A DNA stretch of 64,000 nt from UBA1163 sp049513055 (GTDB lineage: Bacteria > Desulfobacterota > BSN033 > UBA1163). The first letter of the stretch is position 1. Every line of letters starts with the position of its first letter. Under the pieces are notes generated by a model. The model worked only from the letters and a program-made list of their open reading frames with translations, had not been told where the DNA came from and did not search any database. Below, one piece after another: positions 42,885 to 50,961 of the stretch. The stretch spans positions 1 to 64,000 of the forward strand of contig JBEKWN010000004.1 of assembly GCA_049513055.1 (NCBI GenBank). Direction: 5' to 3'. Position numbers and translations under genes: made by a program.

Positions 42885-43370
42885 ATGATTCCACAAATCA
42901 AGAAGATTCTTTTCGCTACCGATCTCAGCGAAAACTCTGTTTACGCTTTCTATTACGCTATCCATATGGCAAAAAGAGATGAGGCAAAGATTGTCATATT
43001 GCATGCGATTGAACCTCTTCCCCCTATGCTGATAACCTTTGAGGATTTCGTGTTTAAGGTTGCGAAGGACCGCATTAAAGCAGTTAAAGAGCGACTACAG
43101 AAATTTTCCCAAAAAGTAGATGCTCGAATTGGCACTTCCTCCGTTGAATTTGTATCCAACACCCTTGTTCGGATGGGTGATCCTGTGGAAGAGATTTTAA
43201 AGGCGGTAGATGAAGAGGGGTGTGATGTGATCGTTCTTGGAACCCACGGGAAGGGATTCTTGGAACAGACCTTTCTTGGGAGTGTGTCCAGTTCAGTACT
43301 GCTTCGAACCCGGAAACCAGTTTTTCTTGTGCCATTGCCATCTGAAAATATCACCAACGATTTGATTTGA
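42885..43370 (+). CDS. Universal stress protein (UspA family)
   Basis: 161 residues from the ATG at 42885, which follows GGAGAAGGAAGG. UspA fold: I-L-F-A-T-D-L-S-E-N-S at the N-terminus and the ATP-binding loop G-T-H-G-K-G-F-L-E near residue 125, with S-V-S-S following. Family members bind ATP and respond to stress. It lies about 110 bp after the CcdA-like gene; linkage to that module is possible but not shown. Confidence 0.9.
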   Translation: MIPQIKKILFATDLSENSVYAFYYAIHMAKRDEAKIVILHAIEPLPPMLITFEDFVFKVAKDRIKAVKERLQKFSQKVDARIGTSSVEFVSNTLVRMGDPVEEILKAVDEEGCDVIVLGTHGKGFLEQTFLGSVSSSVLLRTRKPVFLVPLPSENITNDLI

Positions 43371-43416
43371 ACGGAATAATTGAAATGGAATGAAGTTACA
43401 TGAGGGAGGATTGGTT

Positions 43417-44064
43417 ATGAAAAAGATTTTAATGATGATCATCCTTTTTGGTTTTCTTTTCGGCTGTGCAGGGATTCCTGTCCGGCCAGCACTTAAAGAA
43501 GACATCAGTGTTCCTGCTGGCAAGATTGAAGGAAATCAATTCACCGGGATTCGGTATTCATTCAACGTTTCGGTTCCTCCCCAGTGGAAGATGACGACTG
43601 AATTTCCTGATTTCTTGGAAGAACTGGGTTATGACAAACCTTTTTCGACGGATAAGGAGCAGACAGAACTCTATGCTTATAATCCCGAAACGAAATCAAA
43701 TATTAATTTCGATTTCACGCCGGCAGGTCGGTATGCCACATTCAACCAGAAAAAGATCGAACTTCTCACTACTATGGCAACTGAAAGTATGAAATCTGAA
43801 TTAGAAAAGGAGCATGGGAAAGGTGTTGTTAAAGTGGAGGTCAGCCCCACAGAACCTATCTCATTAAAAGGAGTCCCATATGCGGCGAAGAGGTATGTGA
43901 CCTATACCCTCAAAGGGCTGAAGCGGGAGCAGGGATGGATTTATGGGTTTACAGAACCTTATCAGATCTTTATTCTCTATATGATCTTGGAGAAGGAAGG
44001 GGCAAATGATCGTCAGGATCTGAAGAAAATTCTGGATTCTTTTGAGTTCATGATAAAGAAATAA
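43417..44064 (+). CDS. Lipoprotein of unknown function
   Basis: 215 residues from the ATG at 43417 (GGGAGG upstream). Lipobox L-F-G-C-A at about residues 14-18. Mature part has mixed alpha/beta character (Y-S-F-N-V-S-V-P-P-Q-W-K near residue 45), reminiscent of small outer-membrane lipoproteins with a PsbP or DUF1795-like core, but I cannot assign it firmly. Ends just before a convergent gene. Confidence 0.65.
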   Translation: MKKILMMIILFGFLFGCAGIPVRPALKEDISVPAGKIEGNQFTGIRYSFNVSVPPQWKMTTEFPDFLEELGYDKPFSTDKEQTELYAYNPETKSNINFDFTPAGRYATFNQKKIELLTTMATESMKSELEKEHGKGVVKVEVSPTEPISLKGVPYAAKRYVTYTLKGLKREQGWIYGFTEPYQIFILYMILEKEGANDRQDLKKILDSFEFMIKK

Positions 44065-44093
44065 AAAGGGTCGAAGACTCTTCTATAAGAACC

Positions 44094-44115
44094 TTGAGGC
44101 AAGACTCTGCCTTAA
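44094..44115. terminator. Hairpin between convergent genes
   Basis: TTGAGGCA (44094-44101) and TGCCTTAA (44108-44115) pair over 8 bp with one G-T pair and a 6-base loop. A run of seven T follows about 15 bases later. Could serve both the lipoprotein gene and the convergent paralogue B. Confidence 0.45.
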
Positions 44116-44136
44116 TACTCCTCTCCGGTTTTTTTA

Positions 44137-45027
44137 TTACTGGGAAATCCCATTCCGTTCAAGCCATATCCAGGCATCATAGTTAAGGCCCTCAGAAACA
44201 AGGTATCCAGCCTGAAGGCGGCATCTCGTTTCCATATCCATTCCAGCAGGTAAAATTGTCGGTAAGTGATTGACGATTTCCATTATTCTGTCGGACTCGT
44301 CCTTTGGAAGGAGTGCAAACATGGCACCACATCTTTCTCCTGTTTCTTCTTCCGAAACAGACCACTCGTATCTTTTGCCTGGTCCAAAGATTTTGACAGG
44401 AACATCGATCTTTCTTAACGATGTTTTTCCCGAATAGATCGTAGACTTGCTTTCGAATTCTTTTATCTCCAGAGAGAAATGGGTCGCCTTGAGTCCCCAT
44501 TTAAAAGTGATCGGCTCTATGAACATGATATTAACATTATCCGGTGGCCAAAGGTCTTCACATGACCCCATTTTTCGGACACCTGGATATCCTCGCGTGC
44601 CTAAATTTGCTTTCGAACCTGGTTTAGAATCGGGATGGATATAGTTATTAAGGGCTTGGGTAAAGTATTCCATGATTTTGCTTGTCGTAAATCCTTCCTT
44701 TTTGAAGTCTTCCATCTTTACTCCATAGGGACTGTCTTTATGAGTTAAATTTAATACTCTGCACCCACCACATGTCAGAGACACGGAGGCCCCTATCTCA
44801 ATCTCCAGTATCGTACCCGGAGAAATCAGTTCCATCCTCCGGATTTCTTTCTTAACCGATTCTTTCTTATCTCCAGTGATCTTCTCTATGATTCGATAAA
44901 CCTTTCCCCGTTCTGACTTCACGAGATAAACATATTCTTCTAATGCCCCTTCCTTTGCGAGGGCCCCAGAGAACGGAAATGATGTCATGAACCAGAGTGT
45001 CCCTAAAATAACTAGAAGCGTTTTCAT
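44137..45027 (-). CDS. Exported protein of unknown function (paralogue B)
   Basis: 296 residues, closely related over its full length to the protein at 38099-38995. Signal peptide in the first 24 residues, Y-V-Y-L-V-K-S-E-R-G-K-V-Y then I-S-P-G-T-I-L-E-I-E and C-G-G-C near residue 93. Both copies point the same way and bracket the 5-kb selenoprotein region. It is followed upstream by a CHASE2 gene, so it may belong to a signalling unit with it. Confidence 0.7.
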   Translation of the reverse strand: MKTLLVILGTLWFMTSFPFSGALAKEGALEEYVYLVKSERGKVYRIIEKITGDKKESVKKEIRRMELISPGTILEIEIGASVSLTCGGCRVLNLTHKDSPYGVKMEDFKKEGFTTSKIMEYFTQALNNYIHPDSKPGSKANLGTRGYPGVRKMGSCEDLWPPDNVNIMFIEPITFKWGLKATHFSLEIKEFESKSTIYSGKTSLRKIDVPVKIFGPGKRYEWSVSEEETGERCGAMFALLPKDESDRIMEIVNHLPTILPAGMDMETRCRLQAGYLVSEGLNYDAWIWLERNGISQ

Positions 45028-45064
45028 AGAAAACCCTCTCTCTTCATCGTCCTTTTAATGAATT

Positions 45065-46507
45065 TCATATCTTATTCGTCTTCACTTTTTTAGCCTTTTT
45101 GTTTTTCCCCAATCGAACCTCAAGCTTATGTTTCACTTTCTTAAGGACTTCTTCCGCTTTTATGATCCGCCCATAAAGCATGACCCCAGCGATGGTAGGA
45201 ACAAAATCAAACCAGTAATGAGAAGAAGAGAAAGATAAAATACTGGCCACAGCCACACCTGGAATTAAGCCCAATAGACAGATCAAAGTGGCCCAGAAAC
45301 GTGAGAAGAGGGTAAATATGAAAGCGACAGCGATTCCAAGGACGACCTGCACGATGAAGGCCTTCCAGAAGCTGGTAGGTGTGATCAGACTGCCATTGAT
45401 GATGCTCTGTGTGATGTTAGCAAGAATTTCCATTCCAGACATCCGGCCCACGGGTGTCATGTAAAAGTCTTTCTTATCAAAGGTCCCTCCGATGATGACG
45501 ATCTTATCCTTAAATATTGTCTCGCTTTCATCTTTATTGGAGCGATGTTCTTCCAAGAGGCGACTGGGATTTACTTCGCGATCGAAATGTTCATAATTGC
45601 CAATAAAATTGGGGATGAGTCTACCCCGCCTGATCATATGGATATAAATATCGTCTCGATGATCGTTCCTGGGACCCGAAAGGACTATTCTGTCATCGTG
45701 AACATTCAAGAGGGTTTTCATGAGCCCTTCCTGTGATATGCCCTGGTAAGCACCAGCCACAGCGACTGGAAAAGAGGGTACAGGGAGATAAGGAAGTTTA
45801 TATTTTAAATCATTGTTTTTGATCATATAGAAGCCCTCAGCCATCCGGAAAACCCAGTCTCTATCCAACCTGAAAAAGGTTCCACCATAAGTGACCTTAC
45901 CCGCCCATTGCGACCCTGGGTTCATATCCTCGAAAAGGATAAAACCATCTTTAGTCGTATGTAACCTTTCATCCGTGTACGGACGTAAGTCAAAGAAAGG
46001 GTCATCATTTGCACGAGGTTTATCCTCGATGGCTTTGAGGTTTCCAACCAATACGATGGGAATACCTGCAGCAAGAGAGCGACCCATGGCATCTGATAAC
46101 TTGTGATCCTCAGAAGTCAGGTCGGATAGATCTATATCCAGAGCAATCACCTTGGCTTTGAGTTTCACCATCAGATTGACTAACTCCGCCAGGCGTCCCC
46201 GCGAAAGGGGACTGATCCCGTGAAAACCCTGCCCATACTCTTCCTCAGTAATGAACAGGAGCACAACATCGGGAGCCTTCTTTTGGGTAATGAAATGCAA
46301 GAGATTGGTCAGAGGGTTTTGGTAAGGTCTAAAGTATCCTATCCAAGCCAGGGTTGTTACTGTAATGCTGATGGCTAAACCAATGAGAAGGGCTCTAAGG
46401 AAATACCCTCTATAAGCGGAAACCTTCTCGAATAGGAATTTCGCTGTTGAATTTACAAAACCTTTGGTGGGGATTAAAACATTAAGGAAGTGATGGATAG
46501 GCTTCAT
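45065..46507 (-). CDS. CHASE2-domain membrane protein without output domain
   Basis: 480 residues. One membrane segment near residues 36-60, a large extracytoplasmic CHASE2 domain (P-D-V-V-L-L-F-I-T-E-E-E, A-L-D-I-D-L-S near 120, V-I-I-G-G-T-F-D near 345), then three closely spaced helices (about 385-450) and a short basic cytoplasmic tail. CHASE2 usually senses for a cyclase or kinase, but no catalytic domain follows here. It may act with a separate partner such as the class III cyclase at 61192-63090. Confidence 0.82.
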   Translation of the reverse strand: MKPIHHFLNVLIPTKGFVNSTAKFLFEKVSAYRGYFLRALLIGLAISITVTTLAWIGYFRPYQNPLTNLLHFITQKKAPDVVLLFITEEEYGQGFHGISPLSRGRLAELVNLMVKLKAKVIALDIDLSDLTSEDHKLSDAMGRSLAAGIPIVLVGNLKAIEDKPRANDDPFFDLRPYTDERLHTTKDGFILFEDMNPGSQWAGKVTYGGTFFRLDRDWVFRMAEGFYMIKNNDLKYKLPYLPVPSFPVAVAGAYQGISQEGLMKTLLNVHDDRIVLSGPRNDHRDDIYIHMIRRGRLIPNFIGNYEHFDREVNPSRLLEEHRSNKDESETIFKDKIVIIGGTFDKKDFYMTPVGRMSGMEILANITQSIINGSLITPTSFWKAFIVQVVLGIAVAFIFTLFSRFWATLICLLGLIPGVAVASILSFSSSHYWFDFVPTIAGVMLYGRIIKAEEVLKKVKHKLEVRLGKNKKAKKVKTNKI

Positions 46508-46539
46508 AGAGCATCAAATAAGGGAATTATTTAACTGTC

Positions 46540-47022
46540 CTATTTTTCCACAATCAAAATAATTTCCATCATCGTTTTCTCTCCTGAGGTGTAAGCGATG
46601 AATAATTGAAGACGATGTTTCCCTTGAGGAACTTTGACATCCTTTACCATTAACCTATTGTTGTTCAAGTAGGGTTTTATTTTCCCTGTCAGATCGATGG
46701 ATACGAGTTTAAGATACTTCACGCTTAGACTATCATAATCGATGATCTTATCAGAGGATGCCTCGAAGGCGATATCGAAAAGAAAAGGAATACGTAACGG
46801 TTCCTCAAGATTAGGAGAGAGCATCTTAATTTGAGGTCCGTCTCCTTCTATTCTTGTCAATTTGATTCCCCTTGTTCTTATCATGGGGGCATCAGGTTGT
46901 GCAGCCTCTTCAGGTGTAATGAGAGTAAGAAAGTCCCCTGCAAATGAATAAGTGGCAAAAAGAGCAAAAAGAAGGAATGAACCCCCCCAAAATAATATAA
47001 GCCTTTTTCTGATTTCAGTCAT
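46540..47022 (-). CDS. Exported protein of unknown function
   Basis: 160 residues with a signal peptide (F-W-G-G-S-F-L-L-F-A-L-F-A, cleavage near residue 29). The rest is a predicted beta-sandwich with K-V-P-Q-G-K-H-R-L-Q-L-F near residue 130, suggestive of a small Ig-like or adhesion module. Just upstream of the CHASE2 gene on the same strand and likely co-transcribed. Confidence 0.6.
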   Translation of the reverse strand: MTEIRKRLILFWGGSFLLFALFATYSFAGDFLTLITPEEAAQPDAPMIRTRGIKLTRIEGDGPQIKMLSPNLEEPLRIPFLFDIAFEASSDKIIDYDSLSVKYLKLVSIDLTGKIKPYLNNNRLMVKDVKVPQGKHRLQLFIAYTSGEKTMMEIILIVEK

Positions 47023-47109
47023 TTTCTCTGCTCCTCTAATCTTCGAAAAAAAGAGGGTGTCTATTGGATCAATTTACCAAAAAGAATAAAAAAGTCAACG
47101 AAAAATTCA

Positions 47110-47138
47110 TTGACTTGCTTATTTCTATTTAGTAAATT
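47110..47138 (+). promoter_or_regulatory. Strong promoter candidate for the WD40-caspase gene
   Basis: TTGACT (47110-47115), 17-base spacer, TAAATT (47133-47138). The ATG at 47148 is only ten bases after the -10, so a start of transcription at the usual distance would give a nearly leaderless mRNA. Confidence 0.6.
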
Positions 47139-47147
47139 GCTACTGAA

Positions 47148-50021
47148 ATGAAGAAAACTGTTCTATCCATCTCAATGCTATTTGTGCTGATTTTGGTTGG
47201 GAAGGTATATTCGTCTGAGGTTCCCAAAGAACCTATCCTCCGCATAGAGATGGGTATGCATACATCAATGATAACGGGTATTGGAGTAGATGCCCAAAAC
47301 CAATTCGTTGTTACAGGGTCTCAGGATAAAACCGTACGGCTTTGGGAACTTTCTACAGGGAGGCTTCTTAAGATTTTTCGGCCTCCGATAGGTGAAGGCC
47401 CTGTAGGGATGATATTTGCTGTTGCGATTTCACCCGATGGAAAAACGATTGCCTGCGGGGGACGGACAGAGAGTGGAGAGGGAGCCTCTCGCTCCATCTA
47501 CCTGTTCGATCGGGAGAGCGGAAAACTTGTCCGAAGAATAGGAGGCCTTTCATATAATCTTTTGAAACTTGCCTATTCAAAGGATGGCAATTTCCTTTTG
47601 GCGGGGATGCAAAGCAATGGAGGAATCCGAATCTACCGAACCTCAGACTATTCCCTTACTGTAGAGGACAGGGACTACGGAAATGCCTTTCATGGAGTAG
47701 ATTTTGATGGGAATGGCAGGCTTGTAACCACCTCCAAGGACGGATTTATCCGCCTTTACGGGAGCGACTTCAAGTTGACTATGAAAAAGAAAGCGCCTGA
47801 TGGCTTCAGGCCGGCTGGGGTCAGCTTCTCCCCGGATGGGTCAAGCATTGCCGCTACTTTTTATGATGACACGATGTTAAATGGAAAGTTAGATGTTCTC
47901 TCTGGGAAGGATCTCTCCCATCAATATTCTCCTGATGTGAGAGGTTTTGCCAAGGGGTTTTTTGGTCCGGTCTGCTGGTCATTGGATGGAAAGTTCCTCT
48001 ATTCAGGCAAAGGGGGTTGGATTCCGTTCATCATTCGTAAGTGGTCAGAGGGGGGAAAGGGGCCGTATAAAGATCTTGGTGAAGTAGAACACTACCTTTC
48101 AGGAATTTTGTCCCTAAAAAACGGAGGTATCGTTTTTGCCTCAGTTTATCCCTCCTTTGGGGTATTTGATGCAAATGACAAAAAAGTTTTGCATATGACT
48201 CCACCTGTTGCCGATTACAGGTACGCGCCGCAAGAATTTCTTGTTTCTAAAAATGGGGATAGGATCCAGTTCTGTTATGAGAAACTTGGTAACTCTCCTG
48301 CCCGATTTTCGGTCATAGAAAGATCCTTGAATGTTTACCCGATACTTGAAACAGGTCTTTGGCCACCAGTCACTCAGGCCCCTGGCCTGGATTTCACGGA
48401 CTGGAAAAGTGCAACAAATCCGAAGTTGAATGGCAAACCCCTAAAATTTTGGCAGGACGATTTTTCCCGAAGCCTTGCCATTTCACCTGAAAAGGATACT
48501 TTTCTTATTGGATCCAAATGGTATCTCTATCTCTTTGATAGGCAAGGGAATCAGAAGTGGGTCGTCCGGGTTCCTGGAGAGGGTTTTGCTGTAAACATCT
48601 CCCCCGATGGCAGATTCGCCCTGGCAGCATTGGGTGATGGCACGGTGAGGTGGTACCGGATGAATGACGGAAAGGAGCTTTTGGCTTTCTTTCCTCACGC
48701 AGATAAGAAGCGATGGATTCTGTGGACCCCATCCGGCTATTACGACGCCTCTCCTGGTGCAGAAGAACTGATCGGTTGGCACGTGAATAACGGAAGTGAA
48801 GAGGCTGCCGACTTCTTCCCCATCTCAAGGTTCAGAGGAACCTACTATAGGCCTGACGTGATTGCGAAGACCTTGGAAACGTTAGATGAAGCCGAAGCAA
48901 TAAAACTTGCAAACAAGGAATCAGGTAAAAAAGTGGAGGAGGTTCCTGTAGCAAAGATATTCCCGCCCGTGGTAAATATCCTTTCTCCCAAGGACGGCTC
49001 TAAAGTGTCTGCGACAGAGATTGAAGTTGAATTCAGCATCCGCTCTCCTTCGGCAGAGCCTGTGACAAGAGTGAGGGTTTTAGTGGATGGAAGACCTATC
49101 GAGAGAGGTTTGGAAATCAAACAAACCGAGAAAGATCAGGACATCCGAACAACGAAGGTGACTATTCCAGAGAAGGATGCGGAGATTGCGATTATTGCAG
49201 AGAATAAATATGCAGCCAGTGAGCCCGCCAGGGTGACTTTGAAGTGGTCGGGGAAAGTTAAAGAGGATGAGTTTATCATCAAGCCTAAGCTCTATGTTCT
49301 TTCGATTGGCGTGAGCAAGTATGAAGACAAGAATCTGACACTCCAGTTTGCTGCGAAGGATGCAAAAGACTTTGCAGAATCCCTGCTCAAGCAGAAGGGT
49401 GGGCTATACCGCGATGTGGTGGTGAAGGTCCTCACCGATGAAAAGGCAACCAAGGACGAGATCATAGATGGGTTTGATTGGATTTCGAAAGAGACAACGA
49501 GTAAGGATGTGGCAATTATATTTTTGGCAGGACATGGGGTTAATGAAAGAGGTGGTGTCTATTACTTCTTGCCTGTTAACGCTAATGTGGACAGATTGAG
49601 GAGGACCGCTGTGCCGTTTACGGAGATGAAGAACACCGTGGCATCTATGGCGGGGAAGACCATCCTTTTTATCGACACCTGCCATGCTGGAAATGTCATG
49701 GGAGCTCGAGCCGTGGCAACTGATATCACAGGCATTGTCAATGAGCTGGCCAGTGCCGAAAACGGGGCAGTGGTCTTTGCATCCTCTACAGGGAAACAAT
49801 ATTCCTTCGAAGATTCTGAGTGGGGGAATGGAGCTTTTACAAAAGCTGTGGTTGAAGGGGTTGATGGCAAGGCGGATTACACAGGGAAGGGAAGGATCAC
49901 CATCAACATGCTTGACCTTTATGTCTCGGAGAGGGTCAAGGAGTTGACCAAGGGGAAGCAGACCCCTGCCACTGCAAAACCCCAGACGATCCCCGACTTC
50001 CCATTGGTGTTGAAGAAGTAG
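47148..50021 (+). CDS. Exported WD40 beta-propeller and caspase (C14) fusion
   Basis: 957 residues. Signal peptide (first 22 residues), WD40-like repeats over about residues 35-560 (for example V-T-G-S-Q-D-K-T-V-R-L-W), a beta-sandwich linker near 610-700 (I-L-S-P-K-D-G-S), and a C-terminal caspase-like peptidase from about 712. The catalytic dyad is visible as His796 in L-A-G-H-G and Cys845 in D-T-C-H-A-G. No further membrane segments. The propeller probably gives protein recognition and the peptidase cleaves, but targets are unknown. Bacterial proteins with this fusion are known; the export signal is notable. The ATG lacks an upstream ribosome site, in line with a very short leader. Confidence 0.9.
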   Translation: MKKTVLSISMLFVLILVGKVYSSEVPKEPILRIEMGMHTSMITGIGVDAQNQFVVTGSQDKTVRLWELSTGRLLKIFRPPIGEGPVGMIFAVAISPDGKTIACGGRTESGEGASRSIYLFDRESGKLVRRIGGLSYNLLKLAYSKDGNFLLAGMQSNGGIRIYRTSDYSLTVEDRDYGNAFHGVDFDGNGRLVTTSKDGFIRLYGSDFKLTMKKKAPDGFRPAGVSFSPDGSSIAATFYDDTMLNGKLDVLSGKDLSHQYSPDVRGFAKGFFGPVCWSLDGKFLYSGKGGWIPFIIRKWSEGGKGPYKDLGEVEHYLSGILSLKNGGIVFASVYPSFGVFDANDKKVLHMTPPVADYRYAPQEFLVSKNGDRIQFCYEKLGNSPARFSVIERSLNVYPILETGLWPPVTQAPGLDFTDWKSATNPKLNGKPLKFWQDDFSRSLAISPEKDTFLIGSKWYLYLFDRQGNQKWVVRVPGEGFAVNISPDGRFALAALGDGTVRWYRMNDGKELLAFFPHADKKRWILWTPSGYYDASPGAEELIGWHVNNGSEEAADFFPISRFRGTYYRPDVIAKTLETLDEAEAIKLANKESGKKVEEVPVAKIFPPVVNILSPKDGSKVSATEIEVEFSIRSPSAEPVTRVRVLVDGRPIERGLEIKQTEKDQDIRTTKVTIPEKDAEIAIIAENKYAASEPARVTLKWSGKVKEDEFIIKPKLYVLSIGVSKYEDKNLTLQFAAKDAKDFAESLLKQKGGLYRDVVVKVLTDEKATKDEIIDGFDWISKETTSKDVAIIFLAGHGVNERGGVYYFLPVNANVDRLRRTAVPFTEMKNTVASMAGKTILFIDTCHAGNVMGARAVATDITGIVNELASAENGAVVFASSTGKQYSFEDSEWGNGAFTKAVVEGVDGKADYTGKGRITINMLDLYVSERVKELTKGKQTPATAKPQTIPDFPLVLKK

Positions 50022-50147
50022 GTGATTTAATACACAACGAAATCTTCGAAAAGAAAACAGTGTGAACAGGCAAGAAACATATCTTTTCTGACATAAATTT
50101 AATCACCTCTCGGGTGGGGGGGACGATGAAAAGAGAAGCTTAAATAA

Positions 50148-50177
50148 AGCCTGGCGTCGAATTGGCGAAGCCAGGCT
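50148..50177 (+). terminator. Hairpin after the WD40-caspase gene
   Basis: AGCCTGGC (50148-50155) and GCCAGGCT (50170-50177) pair over 8 bp with a 14-base loop, followed by TCTATTCTTTC. Probable terminator upstream of the hcp-like gene. Confidence 0.55.
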
Positions 50178-50213
50178 CTATTCTTTCAAAAGAGAGGAAA
50201 GGAGGAACATATT

Positions 50214-50801
50214 ATGTTGAAAGACAAAAGGACGGCAATGGTCGGAGTATTAGTGGCGGCACTCTTTCTATCGTTATTAACCTTAACGAATCCGGGAAAG
50301 GCATTGGCAGGATCTGCTTTCCTAAAGGTTGATGGTGTTCCAGGAGAATCCACGGATGACAAGCATAAGGATTACATCGAAGTTATAAGCTGGAGTTTCG
50401 GTGATACTAACTCTGGCTCACCTCAGACAGGTGCCGGCGGAGGAGCGGGAAAAGTCAATATGCAGAATTTCAGGTTCACCATGAGAACGAACAAGGCATC
50501 GCCGATTCTGTTCGGGACCGTTGCCAATGGAAAACATATACCAAAGGTTGTGCTGGAGGTTTGCAAATCCGGTGGTGGCAAGGAAACGTTTTCGAAAATC
50601 ACACTTTCTGATGTCCTTGTTTCAAGTTTTGTAAGTCTGGGCAGCTCGGGGACCGGGAGCGCCGACGTCTATCCCATGGAAGAAATCATGCTCAATTTCA
50701 GCAAGATTGAGGTCAGTTATACGCAATTAGATCCACAGACTGGAAAGCCGAAAGGCGATATAAAGTTCAATTGGGATGTGAAAGCAAATACGGGATCCTA
50801 A
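50214..50801 (+). CDS. Hcp-like (type VI tube protein family) with Sec signal peptide
   Basis: 195 residues. Residues 1-33 form a Sec signal peptide (M-V-G-V-L-V-A-A-L-F-L-S, cleavage near A-L-A-G), which ordinary Hcp proteins lack. The mature part is an Hcp1-type beta-barrel: A-F-L-K-V-D-G-V-P-G-E-S, then I-E-V-I-S-W-S-F-G and M-Q-N-F-R-F-T-M near residues 85-93. Strong ribosome site (AAAGGAGG, eight bases). No TssB/C, VgrG, ClpV or membrane-complex genes are in the window, so a type VI system is not evident. It may be an exported ring-forming protein of different function. Confidence 0.85.
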   Translation: MLKDKRTAMVGVLVAALFLSLLTLTNPGKALAGSAFLKVDGVPGESTDDKHKDYIEVISWSFGDTNSGSPQTGAGGGAGKVNMQNFRFTMRTNKASPILFGTVANGKHIPKVVLEVCKSGGGKETFSKITLSDVLVSSFVSLGSSGTGSADVYPMEEIMLNFSKIEVSYTQLDPQTGKPKGDIKFNWDVKANTGS

Positions 50802-50867
50802 CTGAAGTAAGATTTTTATACGGTCCAAGGCAAGAGGGTCTACGTAAGGATGGATCATAATAACAGT

Positions 50868-50893
50868 ATGGCGGGCCGACCGTGGCCCGCCAT
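50868..50893 (+). terminator. Rho-independent terminator of the hcp-like gene
   Basis: ATGGCGGGCC (50868-50877) and GGCCCGCCAT (50884-50893) make a perfect 10-bp GC-rich stem with loop GACCGT, followed by a T-rich tract. A second, smaller hairpin (CCCCCAC/GTGGGGG) lies at 50909-50928. Confidence 0.8.
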
Positions 50894-50961
50894 TTCCATT
50901 TATTTTACCCCCCACCCATCCGTGGGGGTGATGTCATTCTGCTTAATGCGTTTGTAGGGGT

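Noticed and set aside
45065..50021. A prokaryotic defence island built on caspase and CHASE2
   Set aside because: Caspase-type effectors occur in defence, but here both peptidases have export signals and no nuclease, reverse transcriptase, CBASS or Cas genes are nearby.
50214..50801. Evidence for a type VI secretion locus
   Set aside because: Only the Hcp-like gene is present; no sheath, spike, ATPase or membrane-complex genes, and the protein has a Sec signal.
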